DNA of 57,624 bases from an uncultured Hyphomicrobiales bacterium (GTDB lineage Bacteria > Pseudomonadota > Alphaproteobacteria > Rhizobiales > Beijerinckiaceae): NCBI GenBank assembly GCA_903861645.1, contig CAIOVE010000071.1, positions 1 to 57,624 of the forward strand, read 5' to 3'. The notes beneath the pieces are model-generated. The model saw only the letters and a list, made by a program, of their open reading frames with translations, was not told the DNA's origin and ran no database searches. Each line of letters begins with the position of its first letter. The stretch's first letter is position 1. The position numbers and the translations under genes were made by a program. Shown one piece after another: positions 1 through 10,637 of this stretch.

Positions 1-301
1 CGACCGGCGCGGGTGCGGCGGCCGTCGGAGCAGGCGCTGCCGCGGCGCTGGCGTCCTCGCCATCGGCCGCGATCACGCCGATGGGCGTGTTGACGGCGAC
101 GTTCTCCGTGCCGTCAGCGATCAGGATTTTCGCCAGCGTGCCCTCGTCGACGGCCTCGACTTCCATCGTGGCCTTATCGGTCTCGATCTCGGCGATGACA
201 TCGCCCGCCTTGATCTTGTCGCCCTCTTTCTTGAGCCATTTGGCGAGCTTGCCCTGTTCCATCGTCGGCGACAGGGCGGGCATGAGAATGTTCGTGGCCA
301 T
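1..301 (-). CDS. pdhB: Pyruvate dehydrogenase E1 component beta subunit, N-terminal lipoyl domain (partial)
   Basis: The gene starts at 301 and runs off the left edge, so only about 100 residues are visible. They form a complete lipoyl domain: [20 protein letters not shown] at the start and an [11 protein letters not shown] loop with the lipoylated Lys at residue 43. An Ala/Pro linker begins at about residue 83. In alphaproteobacteria the E1 beta subunit carries such a fused domain and follows pdhA, so pdhB is the best reading. The E2 acetyltransferase starts with the same domain and cannot be excluded without the missing part. A GAGG ribosome-binding motif lies about 11 bases upstream. It is expected to work with PdhA in the cytoplasm, converting pyruvate to acetyl-CoA. 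The upstream neighbour is the unknown gene at 315-1010, only 13 bases away. Confidence 0.82.
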   Translation of the reverse strand, partial: MATNILMPALSPTMEQGKLAKWLKKEGDKIKAGDVIAEIETDKATMEVEAVDEGTLAKILIADGTENVAVNTPIGVIAADGEDASAAAAPAPTAAAPAPV

Positions 302-314
302 CGACTTTTCGACC

Positions 315-1010
315 TCACTGAAACGAATGAGAGCCAGCAGTCTGGAATTCAATTCCACAAAGCTTGCTCAATCGGGTGATATTTTCCGGCGGCAACCACA
401 CGACGAGAATCGTGCCTCCATCGCCGATATATGCGAAACGGTTTTCGACCGACTTCGACGCCCGCTCATTCAGACGCGCGAACGCCGAGCAATCGAAGTC
501 CTTGGCGGCGGTCACTACGAATGGCTCGATGGCCGGAATCGCGCGCAAGGAGATTTCCGCTTTTCCCTCAACTTCAAAAACGCTGGCGTCGATTGATTCC
601 ACACGCCATTCTTCGCGGGCCAGTCCAAGTATTTGGTTGAATACCTCGACGTAATCGCCCGATGTCGCGCCATCATAGCAATGATCGCCAATTAGCGTTG
701 CATTCTTGAATCTAGACTGACCATTCCAAAGCGCCATCAAAATTGGATACGGCGCGCGCATCGTAATCCGATTGGTCCTCGGCTCGATCACATCGCCGGC
801 GCGCTGATAACCAGCCACGATTTGGCTCGCGAAGTCCATCATCGAAGACCCGAATTCAGGATTGAGTTCAATGCCAACTTCCTGCAGTTTCATCAATGCT
901 GTCGCGACAAACTCGACTTCAGCTTCCGTGGCCTCCGCGCCCCTCGCAAGCACGACCGGACTTGCCGACGCGGATGCGGAAAAGAACGATTTGAGCCACG
1001 AAATCATCAT
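315..1010 (-). CDS. Hypothetical protein, 231 residues, inside the pdh operon
   Basis: I do not recognise this protein. It sits between pdhA (8 bases upstream) and pdhB (13 bases downstream) on the same strand, so it is almost certainly cotranscribed with them. It has an AGGA motif before the ATG and a possible second start one codon later. The sequence opens with a short hydrophobic, Ser/Ala-rich stretch ([20 protein letters not shown]), which is weak evidence for a signal or membrane anchor. The rest is a mixed, apparently globular protein with an acidic middle and a hydrophobic [10 protein letters not shown] strand near residue 205. Its base composition is visibly less GC-rich than pdhA. 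The placement suggests recent insertion into the operon; a link to pyruvate dehydrogenase is only inferred from position. Confidence 0.75.
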   Translation of the reverse strand: MMISWLKSFFSASASASPVVLARGAEATEAEVEFVATALMKLQEVGIELNPEFGSSMMDFASQIVAGYQRAGDVIEPRTNRITMRAPYPILMALWNGQSRFKNATLIGDHCYDGATSGDYVEVFNQILGLAREEWRVESIDASVFEVEGKAEISLRAIPAIEPFVVTAAKDFDCSAFARLNERASKSVENRFAYIGDGGTILVVWLPPENITRLSKLCGIEFQTAGSHSFQ

Positions 1011-1018
1011 CTTTCATC

Positions 1019-2032
1019 CTAAGCCAAGATGTCCGTCCAGAGCTCCGACGCATCGGGCTCGGGATCATGGCTGGCGAATTCAGCTGATTCATTGACGATG
1101 GCGCGCACCTTCTGGTCGATCTCGCGCAGCTCGTCCTCGGTGGCGACCTTCTCGCGGATCATGCGGGCGCGCACCTGCTCGATGGGATCATGCTCCTCGC
1201 GCATTTTCTGCACCTCTTCCTTGGTGCGGTACTTGGCGGGGTCGGACATGGAGTGTCCGCGATAGCGATAGGTCTGCATTTCCAGAATGTACGGACCCTT
1301 GCCCTCGCGCGCCCAGGCGAGCGCGAGTTCGGCGGCGTCCTTGACCGCGCGAACGTCCATGCCGTCGACCTGCGCGCCGGGAATGTTGAAGGAAATGCCG
1401 CGACGCGAGAAATCCTGCTGCGCCGAGGCGCGCGTCACCGCCGTGCCCATGGCGTAGCGGTTGTTCTCGATCACGTAGACGACCGGCAGCTTCCACAATT
1501 CGGCGATGTTGAAGCTCTCGTAGACCTGGCCCTGATTGGCCGCGCCGTCGCCGAAATAGGCCATCGAGACAGAGCCATTCTTGCGGTAGGCGTTGGCGAA
1601 GGCGAGGCCCGTGCCGAGCGACACCTGCGCGCCGACGATGCCATGGCCGCCGTAGAAATGCTTCTCCTTGGAGAACATGTGCATCGAGCCGCCCTTGCCC
1701 TTCGACAGGCCGCCGCGACGTCCGGTCAATTCGGCCATGACGCCCTTGGGGTCGATGCCGCAGGCCAGCATGTGGCCATGATCGCGATAGCCGGTGATCA
1801 TCTGATCGCCCTGCTTCATCGCCATCTGCATGCCAACGACGACGGCTTCCTGACCGATGTAGAGATGGCAAAAACCGCCAATCAGGCCCATGCCGTAGAG
1901 CTGGCCGGCCTTTTCCTCGAAACGCCGGATGAGCAGCATTTCGCGGAAGGCGAAAAGCTCCTGATCTTTCGTCAGGGGGGTCGGCTTGGCGGGGGCGGAC
2001 TTGTCGTTTTTGGCGCGAGCGGCTGTTGCCAT
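1019..2032 (-). CDS. pdhA: Pyruvate dehydrogenase E1 component alpha subunit
   Basis: This is the thiamine-diphosphate-binding alpha subunit of the E1 heterotetramer, which decarboxylates pyruvate and passes the acetyl group to lipoyl domains. The thiamine diphosphate motif is present: GDG at residues 161-163 and the closing NN at 190-191. The phosphorylation-loop-like segment YRYRGHSMSDP is also conserved. I chose the start at 2032 (MATAARAKND), which has a GAGG motif about 10 bases upstream and gives 337 residues, usual for the family. An upstream in-frame ATG at 2113 would add 27 residues with no ribosome-binding site. The order after an FtsB-like gene and before pdhB is the usual alphaproteobacterial one, apart from the inserted unknown gene. 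Confidence 0.95.
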   Translation of the reverse strand: MATAARAKNDKSAPAKPTPLTKDQELFAFREMLLIRRFEEKAGQLYGMGLIGGFCHLYIGQEAVVVGMQMAMKQGDQMITGYRDHGHMLACGIDPKGVMAELTGRRGGLSKGKGGSMHMFSKEKHFYGGHGIVGAQVSLGTGLAFANAYRKNGSVSMAYFGDGAANQGQVYESFNIAELWKLPVVYVIENNRYAMGTAVTRASAQQDFSRRGISFNIPGAQVDGMDVRAVKDAAELALAWAREGKGPYILEMQTYRYRGHSMSDPAKYRTKEEVQKMREEHDPIEQVRARMIREKVATEDELREIDQKVRAIVNESAEFASHDPEPDASELWTDILA

Positions 2033-2212
2033 GAAATGGACCTCGGAGAGACGCTTCTTCCTGGTCGCCATCATAGAGCAAGCCTCGCCGCGAAGCGAGC
2101 CTTCGCATGACAAGGTTACTGATGCATATGTCTTTGTTTTACATTGATTTATAGCGATTCAACTAAATCGCCGTTACGCACAATAAATAACCATTATCCA
2201 GTTAATCTCAGA

Positions 2213-2536
2213 TCATGTGCGCGGCGGCGGCAGGGTGACGACCATTTCGTTGCGGTGCGCGCGGCCGAGAACGCGGTGCGCCTCCTCGTCCAGCAAGTCC
2301 TTGTCGACCGAATTGATCTGGAACTGCCCGACGCGAAGCTGCAACGCCTCCCGTTCGGCCTTCAATTCCGCCAGTTCCGCGCCAAGCGCCTGAATTTTCT
2401 CGACATAGATCGCCTTGGCCTTGAGACCGCGGTCGCCATTGTCCGCGTGCCAGACGAAATAGGTGCTGACCCCGCCGGAAAACGCATAGAGCGCCAGCGG
2501 AAAAAGAATCGAGCGAAGCCGGGTGCGGATAACCAT
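2213..2536 (-). CDS. Septum formation initiator family protein (FtsB/DivIC-like)
   Basis: This is a 107-residue bitopic membrane protein. It has a short basic N terminus, one membrane span at about residues 9-30, and a coiled coil at about residues 40-75 (EKIQALGAELAELKAERE). That layout is the FtsB/DivIC pattern. In this family the periplasmic coiled coil bridges FtsL and FtsQ in the divisome. In alphaproteobacteria such a gene usually lies between eno and pdhA; here the same order holds, but two extra genes separate it from eno. The start at 2536 is preceded by a region with a CtrA-like motif. Sequence identity in this family is low, so the call rests on architecture and position. Confidence 0.85.
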   Translation of the reverse strand: MVIRTRLRSILFPLALYAFSGGVSTYFVWHADNGDRGLKAKAIYVEKIQALGAELAELKAEREALQLRVGQFQINSVDKDLLDEEAHRVLGRAHRNEMVVTLPPPRT

Positions 2537-2558
2537 CGGCTAACCATCGCGCGACCGG

Positions 2559-2574
2559 GTTAACGGCTCGTAAA
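2559..2574. promoter_or_regulatory. Candidate CtrA-binding motif upstream of the ftsB-like gene
   Basis: Read on the minus strand this is TTTA-N7-TTAAC, one mismatch from the alphaproteobacterial CtrA consensus TTAA-N7-TTAAC. It lies 23 bases before the start of the FtsB-like gene. Cell-cycle control of a division gene by CtrA would make sense, but a match this short can arise by chance. Confidence 0.3.
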
Positions 2575-2580
2575 CCGCGT

Positions 2581-3633
2581 TCAGCCGGCTTCGGGATAGT
2601 CGATATAGCCGCCGGGGCCCTTGGCGTAGTGGGTTTTGGAATCGCCCTCGGCCAGTGGCAGGCCATCGCGGAAACGGCGCGGCAGGTCAGGGTTCGAAAT
2701 ATAGAGCTTGCCATAGACGATGGCGTCGGCGCCGCCCTTGTCGAGCATCGCCTGTCCCGACGTCTGGTCGAACATGGCGCCAGCGAAATAAGCGCCCTTG
2801 AAAAGAGGCCGCAACGCCTTGTGCGCCTCGTAGGCGCCCTGCTGGGCGACATGCAGATATGCTATCCCGCGCTTGTCGAGTTCGCCCGCCAGATAGGGAT
2901 AGACCTCTTCCGCGTCGGGCTCGACGACATCGTTGAACTTGATGCGCGGCGAGAACTTGATCCCCACGCGATCGGCGCCCGCCGCCGCGATCATCGAATC
3001 CAGAGCCTCCAGCAAGAAGCGCGAACGGTTCGCGACCGAGCCGCCATAGGCGTCGGTTCGCTGGTTGATCGAGGCGTCGAGAAACTGATGGACGAGATAG
3101 CCGGAGGCCGCGTGCAACTCCACGCCATCGAAACCCGCGGCAAGCGCGTTTTTCGCCGCCGCGCCAAATTCTGCGGCGACACCGGGAATTTCATGCGTCT
3201 CGAGCGCGCGCGGAACGACGTAATCGATGGGCCCGAAATCCGTGTAGTTCTTGCCATTGATCGCGATGGCCGAGGGCGCGACGGGCTGGGCGCCGTCCGG
3301 CAGCAGTTGCGGCACGGCCACCCTGCCCGTGTGGAACAATTGCGCGAAGATACGCCCGCCCCTGGCATGCACGGCGTCGACGACCTTCTTCCACGCGGCG
3401 ACCTGTTCGGGCGAATGGAGGCCGGGAATGCGCGAATAGCCCTTGGCCATGGCCGAAACATAGGTCGCCTCGGAAATGATCAGGCCGGCGCTGGCGCGCT
3501 GGGCGTAATAGGTCGCCATGATGTCGGTCGGGCATCCCGCGTCGTCATTACGCGAGCGGGTCATGGGCGCCATGACGATGCGGTTGGCGAGCTTGATCGG
3601 GCCAAGCTGCAACGGGTCGAAAAGCTGGGGCAT
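2581..3633 (-). CDS. NADH:flavin oxidoreductase, old yellow enzyme family (alkene reductase)
   Basis: A 350-residue FMN enzyme of the OYE/NemA type that reduces activated C=C bonds, such as N-ethylmaleimide or enones, using NAD(P)H. Recognisable segments are the start IKLANRIVMAPMTRSR, the substrate-loop region HAASGYLVHQFLD, and RTDAYGGSVANRSRFLLEAL, all typical of N-ethylmaleimide reductases. I placed the start at 3633 (MPQLFDPLQLG); an AAGG motif lies about 11 bases upstream. The open frame extends much further upstream, but that part overlaps the divergent gene and has no family similarity. It is divergent from the gene at 3743, with 109 bases between them that must hold both promoters. 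It interrupts the usual eno-ftsB spacing. Confidence 0.92.
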   Translation of the reverse strand: MPQLFDPLQLGPIKLANRIVMAPMTRSRNDDAGCPTDIMATYYAQRASAGLIISEATYVSAMAKGYSRIPGLHSPEQVAAWKKVVDAVHARGGRIFAQLFHTGRVAVPQLLPDGAQPVAPSAIAINGKNYTDFGPIDYVVPRALETHEIPGVAAEFGAAAKNALAAGFDGVELHAASGYLVHQFLDASINQRTDAYGGSVANRSRFLLEALDSMIAAAGADRVGIKFSPRIKFNDVVEPDAEEVYPYLAGELDKRGIAYLHVAQQGAYEAHKALRPLFKGAYFAGAMFDQTSGQAMLDKGGADAIVYGKLYISNPDLPRRFRDGLPLAEGDSKTHYAKGPGGYIDYPEAG

Positions 3634-3742
3634 CGTGACTGACCTTGGAAACGAAAACGGATGCGACCATACTCGCGCGAAATGATCGCCGTCGCAATCG
3701 CGCGACGCGCGGGCGCCACGAACGTGATGTCGGAGGAAACGC

Positions 3743-4735
3743 ATGAAACGATCCATCAAGATCATGGCGCTTGTCGCGCCGCTGCTGGCGTGCGCCGCCG
3801 CGCGCGCGCAAACTCCGCTCGAGGATCTCGCCGCGCGCGTTGAAATCCGCCCCTTCCAGTCGCTGACGTTGAGCGATGGCCAGTTCCTCAAGGGCGACGC
3901 CGCGGGGCAGCCCGTCACGCTCGGGGGCGCGCTGCGCTTTCCCCAGACCGCGACGGGCGCGAAAATTCCGGCCGTCATTCTCGTGCATGGCTCGGGCGGC
4001 GTTTCGCCGGGCGTCGACGCCTGGCAGTTCGCGCTGAACCGCGCGGGTATCGCGACCTTCGTGATCGACAGCTTTTCCAGCCGCGGCCTGACGTCGGTGT
4101 CGACCAATCAGGCGCTGCTTGGCCGCTTCAACATGACGCTCGACACGTTCCGCGCGTGGGAGACGCTGGCGAAACATCCGCGCATCGATCCCGAGCGCAT
4201 CGCCATCATCGGCTACTCGCGCGGCGGCTCGGCGGTGATCTATTCGACCCTGCGGCGCTTCCAGAAACAGTGGTCGCCGGATTTCAGGGTCGCCGCGACG
4301 ATCGCGATGTATCCATCCTGCTTTGATCATATCGACGGGGACGAGGACGTCGTCGGCCCGATCCGCGAATATCACGGCGACCTCGACGATTACGCCTCGA
4401 CGCAAAAATGCAAGGCGTGGATCGGCCGCCTGAAAAACGCCGGCAAGGATGTCGCCTCGACCGAATACAAGGACGCCGCGCATAGTTTCGACATGCCGAC
4501 CGGCGTGCCCGCGCCCGCGACGAGCGTCAACAAGGGCTCGCAAAGCCAGCGCGATTGCGCGGTGGTGGAAAAGGCCGGCGAACTCGTCAACGAGGCGACC
4601 GGCCTGCCGTTCACCTACAAGGACGCCTGCGTCGCGCTCGACCCGCATTCGAACTACAACGCGGTGGCGACCGAAAAAACGCGCGCCGAGGTTTTCGCGC
4701 TGTTTGGCGAAAAGCTGACGATGGCGGGTAAATAA
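3743..4735 (+). CDS. Secreted dienelactone hydrolase family protein
   Basis: A 330-residue alpha/beta-hydrolase with an N-terminal signal peptide (basic MKRSIK, hydrophobic core, cleavage likely after residue 22, ARA-Q), so it is probably periplasmic. The oxyanion segment HGSGG is at residues 82-86 and the nucleophile elbow GYSRGG puts Ser at 159. HGDLDD supplies a candidate acid at about 213, and AHSFD a candidate His at 247. This is the dienelactone-hydrolase layout. The substrate is not predictable; members hydrolyse varied esters. The start follows a GGAGG motif. It is divergent from the OYE reductase and ends at a bidirectional terminator shared with eno. Confidence 0.85.
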   Translation: MKRSIKIMALVAPLLACAAARAQTPLEDLAARVEIRPFQSLTLSDGQFLKGDAAGQPVTLGGALRFPQTATGAKIPAVILVHGSGGVSPGVDAWQFALNRAGIATFVIDSFSSRGLTSVSTNQALLGRFNMTLDTFRAWETLAKHPRIDPERIAIIGYSRGGSAVIYSTLRRFQKQWSPDFRVAATIAMYPSCFDHIDGDEDVVGPIREYHGDLDDYASTQKCKAWIGRLKNAGKDVASTEYKDAAHSFDMPTGVPAPATSVNKGSQSQRDCAVVEKAGELVNEATGLPFTYKDACVALDPHSNYNAVATEKTRAEVFALFGEKLTMAGK

Positions 4736-4746
4736 TCGCGCCAACA

Positions 4747-4780
4747 AAAAAGCCGGAACGGTCGCCCGCTCCGGCTTTTG
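4747..4780. terminator. Bidirectional rho-independent terminator
   Basis: A hairpin with at least nine paired bases (AAAGCCGGA / TCCGGCTTT) and a 12-base loop, with A-runs on one side and T-runs on the other. It lies between the 3' ends of the convergent hydrolase gene and eno and can serve both. Confidence 0.85.
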
Positions 4781-4802
4781 ATTTTCCCAAGCCTCGAATG
4801 GA

Positions 4803-6569
<1,767 letters not shown>

Positions 6570-6606
6570 TCTATTATCGATCCAACGCCTTGGATGGTCT
6601 TACGTC

Positions 6607-7371
6607 GTGAAACTTGGTTTCGAGGAAAGTCAGGCCATCTACGATAGCGGCTCGCAGAACGCGCAGGCCTTGACCGAACATTGGCTACATACAACTGCCT
6701 TCTGTCCAGGGTGCGGGCATTCAAATCTTTCCCGATTTCCCAATAATTCGCCTGTAGCTGATTTTTTCTGCTCTGCGTGTGGCGAACAGTTTGAGTTGAA
6801 AAGTCAAAAGACAAAATTTGGCGCGAAGATCGTCGATGGTGCTTATCACACCATGATCGAACGACTTAACGGACCAGACAATCCAAATCTGCTCTTGATG
6901 AATTACGAGCGCGATAGCGGTGTCGCCAACCTGATTGTCGTGCCGAAGCAATTCTTCGCTCCGGAGATAATCGAGGAACGAAAACCGCTGTCAAAAAACG
7001 CCCGTCGAGCAGGTTGGGTTGGATGCAATATTTTGTTCCGACAAATTCCTGAAAGCGGCAAAATATTCATTGTGAAAGATCGCGTTCCGCAATCTCCGGC
7101 ATCCGTTCGCGAGCAATGGCGGCGCAACCTATTTCTGCGCGAAGAACCCACAGGCGCTCGCGGTTGGCTGCTTACTGTCATGAAATGCGTGGAACTTTTG
7201 GGAAAGGCCGAATTTTCCCTCGACGAAGTATATGCATCGGAAGCTTATATCCGTCGGATTTACCCGGAAAACAGGCATATTCGGGAAAAAATTCGCCAAC
7301 AGCTCCAGGTTTTGCGCGATGCTGGCTTTTTGGATTTCCTCGGCCGAGGCAGATACAGACTCCGAAAATAG
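6607..7371 (+). CDS. DpnI-like methyl-directed type IIM restriction endonuclease
   Basis: At 254 residues it matches the length of pneumococcal DpnI and, from memory of that sequence, aligns along its whole length. A CPGC...CSAC zinc site (Cys33, 36, 55, 58) surrounds the PD-(D/E)XK active site, with Asp52 in PVADFFC and Glu63/Lys65 in FELKS. KPLSKNARRAGWVGCNI and the C-terminal REKIRQQLQVLRD also match DpnI. The last 70 residues correspond to its winged-helix domain, which recognises methylated DNA. DpnI cuts GATC only when the adenine is methylated, so no partner methyltransferase is needed, and none is present here. The likely role is defence against Dam-methylated phage or plasmid DNA. 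The start is a GTG at 6607. The gene is clearly lower in GC than its neighbours, indicating transfer. Confidence 0.9.
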   Translation: MKLGFEESQAIYDSGSQNAQALTEHWLHTTAFCPGCGHSNLSRFPNNSPVADFFCSACGEQFELKSQKTKFGAKIVDGAYHTMIERLNGPDNPNLLLMNYERDSGVANLIVVPKQFFAPEIIEERKPLSKNARRAGWVGCNILFRQIPESGKIFIVKDRVPQSPASVREQWRRNLFLREEPTGARGWLLTVMKCVELLGKAEFSLDEVYASEAYIRRIYPENRHIREKIRQQLQVLRDAGFLDFLGRGRYRLRK

Positions 7372-7404
7372 CCAATTATAGAGCTTTTTCGTTTTGCCGC
7401 GCTC

Positions 7405-8211
7405 CTACTCCACCTCATCCGTCCACACGCGGAAACTCACCAGCGTATTCGGCCCGAAGGTGTGGGTGATCGGCACATCGGCGGCGTCGCGGCCTTGCGC
7501 GATCAGGATGCGTCCGATGCGCGGCATGTTGTTGCGGGCGTCGAACGTATGCCATCGCCCGCCGAGAAAGGCCTCGAACCAGCCGGCGAAATCCATGGGC
7601 CCATAGGGCGGGGGCATGCCGATGTCGCCGAGGTAGCCGGTGCAGTAGCGCGCGGGAATGTTCATGCAGCGGCAGAAGGCGATGGCTAGGTGCGCGTAAT
7701 CGCGGCAGACGCCCCTGCCCTCGTTCCAGGCTTCCCACGCGGTCTTGGTGGCGCGGGCGTGCTCGTAGCCGAAGGCGATGTGATTATGGACATAGTCGCA
7801 GATCGCCTGCACGCGCGGCCAGCCGGGCGGCGTGCGCTCGAACAGGCTCCAGGCGAGTTCAGACAGGCGGTCGGTTTCGCAGTAGCGGCTGCCGAGCAGA
7901 TAGACGAGCGTTTCGGCGGGCAGATCCTCGACAGCGTGTTGCTGCGCGCCGGGCGTCAGGACATCCGGCAGGCCGCTGTCGCGGATGATCCCGTCGGCGA
8001 AGATGGTCATGCGCCCGGCCGGCGAGACGATGCGGCTGCACCAGTTGCCGAAGCCGTCGCGATAGGGCGTGATCGGCACGACGGGGGTCGTCACCATGAA
8101 GTCCGGTTTGATGATGTCCGAGGCGCGCGTGAAATGCGCGCCCAGCAGGATGATCATGGGCGTGGGGTTGGGGAAGTCGTGGACGATTTCGTAGCCGAAG
8201 CGGATTTTCAT
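7405..8211 (-). CDS. Transglutaminase-like family protein
   Basis: A 268-residue protein with a transglutaminase-like cysteine-protease core. The catalytic Cys is in GRGVCRDYAH (Cys169), the His in RWHTFDAR (His221) and the Asp follows at 224. The N-terminal 120 residues form the beta-rich region typical of bacterial members. It has no signal peptide and is probably cytoplasmic. I chose the start at 8211 (MKIRFGYEIV), with GGAAA upstream; a longer frame to 8505 would overlap queF and lacks support. Substrates of these bacterial proteins are generally unknown. It converges with the DpnI-like gene and is divergent from queF across 187 bases. Confidence 0.88.
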   Translation of the reverse strand: MKIRFGYEIVHDFPNPTPMIILLGAHFTRASDIIKPDFMVTTPVVPITPYRDGFGNWCSRIVSPAGRMTIFADGIIRDSGLPDVLTPGAQQHAVEDLPAETLVYLLGSRYCETDRLSELAWSLFERTPPGWPRVQAICDYVHNHIAFGYEHARATKTAWEAWNEGRGVCRDYAHLAIAFCRCMNIPARYCTGYLGDIGMPPPYGPMDFAGWFEAFLGGRWHTFDARNNMPRIGRILIAQGRDAADVPITHTFGPNTLVSFRVWTDEVE

Positions 8212-8398
8212 TCGATTTCCAAGCGCGCGCTCGCGACCGGTCGGGCGAGCCATCCGAAATCGATGAGGCGGTCGCGCGGGCGGACGGCCTTTAGAGACCA
8301 TACGCTTTTCCCGGCGATGGGTCGATGTGGCGCATTGGACGAATAAGAGGCGCCGCGCCCGGGATTGATCGGCGGAGCCCGTCGACTTAAACAGGCGC

Positions 8399-8860
8399 AT
8401 GACCAAGTCGCACGATGGCCCGTCGCTTCTGGGCAAGCATGTCGCCCTGCCCGCCTCGCCCGACGAGGCCGAGCTCGACCGCGTGCCCAACCCCCAAGCC
8501 GACACGGATTACCTCGCGCGCTTCACCGCGCCGGAATTCACCTCGCTTTGCCCGGTGACGGGACAGCCGGATTTCGCCCATCTCGTCATCGACTACGCGC
8601 CGGGCAAATGGCTCGTCGAGTCCAAGTCGTTGAAGCTCTATCTCGGCTCGTTCCGCAACCACGGCGCCTTTCACGAGGACTGTACTGTTAGGATTGGCAA
8701 GGACTTGGTCAGTCTTCTTGAACCAAAATATCTGCGGATCGGCGGCTACTGGTATCCGCGCGGCGGCATGCCCATCGACGTTTTCTGGCAGACGGGCGAG
8801 CCGCCCAAGGGCCTCTGGCTACCCGAACAGGGCGTGCCCGGTTATCGCGGCCGCGGATAG
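8399..8860 (+). CDS. queF: NADPH-dependent 7-cyano-7-deazaguanine reductase
   Basis: QueF reduces the nitrile preQ0 to the amine preQ1, the last step before the modified base is placed into tRNA on the way to queuosine. The 153-residue protein is the short (type I) form. The active-site Cys is at residue 51 in [12 protein letters not shown], with Asp58 after it, and the QueF motif ESKSLKLY starts at 74, followed by FRNHG and HED. No other queuosine genes are nearby. It overlaps the 3' end of the convergent acyltransferase gene by 19 bases. A stretch at about 8680-8740 has noticeably lower GC than the rest of the gene. Confidence 0.95.
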   Translation: MTKSHDGPSLLGKHVALPASPDEAELDRVPNPQADTDYLARFTAPEFTSLCPVTGQPDFAHLVIDYAPGKWLVESKSLKLYLGSFRNHGAFHEDCTVRIGKDLVSLLEPKYLRIGGYWYPRGGMPIDVFWQTGEPPKGLWLPEQGVPGYRGRG

Positions 8861-9678
8861 ATCGACGGCGCCGCCAGCGCCATGACGCGCGCGCGGATGG
8901 CGGCGACCAGTTGCCGCCTGTCGGTCAGGGCCGCCAGTTCGTCATAAGGCATGGGCTCGCCGACCTCGACCGTGAAGGGCGTGCCGATGCGCCGGCGCAC
9001 CTCGTGGAAGAACAGCGCGAGGCGCAGCGTCTGGCTGACGTGGCTGGCGATCTGGAACAGGCGCGAATTCTGCCCCTCGAAATAGATCGGCGCGACCGGG
9101 CATCGCCCCGCGTGAACCAGCCGCGCCAGAAAGGGCGTCCAGGGCGCGTCGACGGCCGGGCGCCGCCCCAGCCGGTCGGGCGAGGTCGAGACCGCCCCGG
9201 CGGGAAAGATCACCACGCAGCCGCCGCCGCGCAGATGCTCCAGCGCCTTCGTCCGGCTGGCGACATTGCCGCGTCGCGCCTCGCCGCTTTCGGCAAAATC
9301 GATGGGCAGCATCCGGGCGCGCATTTCCGGCGCGCGCAGAAGCACCGCGTTGGTCAGCACGCGGAAATCCGGTCGCGCCCGCTGCATCAGGGCGCACATG
9401 ACGATGCCGTCGAGCACGCCGAAGGGGTGGTTGGCGACGACGATCAGCGGGCCAGTTCGGGGCAACGCCGCCAGTTTCGCGGCGTCGAAGCGCAGGTCGA
9501 GCGACAGGGCCGCGATGGAGGTGTCGAAAAAGCCCTTGTCGCCCCAGCCCTCGCGCTGGCGCTGATAATAGAGCTTTTTCAGCTTCTCGCGACCCGTCGC
9601 CACCTCGACCGCGCCGATGGCGGCGCGCTTCCAGAGGGGATCGGCGGGGTCGGCGTAACTGAAGTCACTGTCTTTCAT
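8842..9678 (-). CDS. Lysophospholipid acyltransferase family protein
   Basis: A 278-residue PlsC-superfamily acyltransferase that probably transfers an acyl chain to a glycerophospholipid or related lipid at the inner face of the membrane. The acceptor motif is [11 protein letters not shown] (His84, Asp90), the spaced form seen in hemolysin/ornithine-lipid-type members rather than classical HX4[12 protein letters not shown] supplies the later conserved block. There is no clear membrane span. The gene ends inside the convergent queF end. Downstream kdsA, on the same strand but upstream in transcription, is an envelope gene, which fits a role in lipid or LPS supply, but the acceptor is not known. 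Confidence 0.85.
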   Translation of the reverse strand: MKDSDFSYADPADPLWKRAAIGAVEVATGREKLKKLYYQRQREGWGDKGFFDTSIAALSLDLRFDAAKLAALPRTGPLIVVANHPFGVLDGIVMCALMQRARPDFRVLTNAVLLRAPEMRARMLPIDFAESGEARRGNVASRTKALEHLRGGGCVVIFPAGAVSTSPDRLGRRPAVDAPWTPFLARLVHAGRCPVAPIYFEGQNSRLFQIASHVSQTLRLALFFHEVRRRIGTPFTVEVGEPMPYDELAALTDRRQLVAAIRARVMALAAPSIYPRPR

Positions 9679-9722
9679 GCGCCGCGTCTAGGGGGCTCGC
9701 CCGACGAAAATATGACGGAAGC

Positions 9723-10568
9723 CTATAGTCCCTTGGCGAGGCGGTCGAACGCCATCAACCGGCTCACGAGCGCCTCGAATTCGCCAAGCGGCACCTGATT
9801 GGGACCATCCGAGAAGGCCTCGGCGGGATTGTCGTGGGTCTCGATGAAGACGCCGGCGACGCCCACCGCGACGGCGGCGCGCGCCAGCACCGGCACGAAC
9901 TCCCGCTGGCCACCCGAGGAGGTTCCCTGCCCGCCCGGCTGCTGCACGGAATGGGTGGCGTCGAAGATCACCGGCGCGCCGGTTTGCTCGGCCATGATCG
10001 GCAGGGAGCGCATGTCCGACACCAGCGTGTTGTAGCCAAAGCTTACGCCCCGCTCGGTCACGAGCACATCCGGGTTGCCGGCGCCGGTGACCTTGGCGAC
10101 GACGTTCCGCATGTCCCAGGGCGCGAGAAACTGCCCCTTCTTGACGTTGACCGGCTTGCCGGTGCGCGCCGCGGCCAGCAGCAGGTCGGTCTGCCGGCAC
10201 AGGAAGGCCGGAATTTGCAGCACGTCGACAACCTCGGCGACATCCGCGCACTGGTCGTTTTCATGCACGTCGGTCAGCACGGGCAGGCCGAACTTCTCCT
10301 TGATCTCGGCGAAGACGGGCATGGCCTGTTTCAGTCCGAGGCCGCGGCGCCCTTCAAGCGACGTGCGGTTGGCCTTGTCGAACGAGGATTTATAGACGAG
10401 CCCGATGCCCAGCCGCTGGGTTATCTCCTTCAGCGCGCCGGCCATGAACAGCGCGTGGTCGCGGCTTTCCATGGCGCAGGGTCCGGCGATGAGGGCGAGC
10501 GGCAGTTTCTGGCCGAAGGCGACCTTCGCCGCGCCGGCGCCGATGTGAACGATGGGGTTGGCGGGCAT
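9723..10568 (-). CDS. kdsA: 2-dehydro-3-deoxyphosphooctonate aldolase (KDO-8-phosphate synthase)
   Basis: KdsA condenses arabinose 5-phosphate with phosphoenolpyruvate to make KDO 8-phosphate for the inner core of lipopolysaccharide. The 281-residue protein has the expected [13 protein letters not shown] near the start, [18 protein letters not shown], and [14 protein letters not shown] chose the start at 10568 because a GGAG motif lies about nine bases upstream; in-frame ATGs at 10580 and 10613 are less well placed. In many alphaproteobacteria kdsA lies directly before eno; here about 3.6 kb, including the DpnI island, separates them. Confidence 0.97.
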   Translation of the reverse strand: MPANPIVHIGAGAAKVAFGQKLPLALIAGPCAMESRDHALFMAGALKEITQRLGIGLVYKSSFDKANRTSLEGRRGLGLKQAMPVFAEIKEKFGLPVLTDVHENDQCADVAEVVDVLQIPAFLCRQTDLLLAAARTGKPVNVKKGQFLAPWDMRNVVAKVTGAGNPDVLVTERGVSFGYNTLVSDMRSLPIMAEQTGAPVIFDATHSVQQPGGQGTSSGGQREFVPVLARAAVAVGVAGVFIETHDNPAEAFSDGPNQVPLGEFEALVSRLMAFDRLAKGL

Positions 10569-10637
10569 GTCAGGCTCCATTCGCCGGGAGGCGCGGAGAG
10601 CTAAAGGACGCAAGGCGCCATGGCAAGCGCGGCGGCC

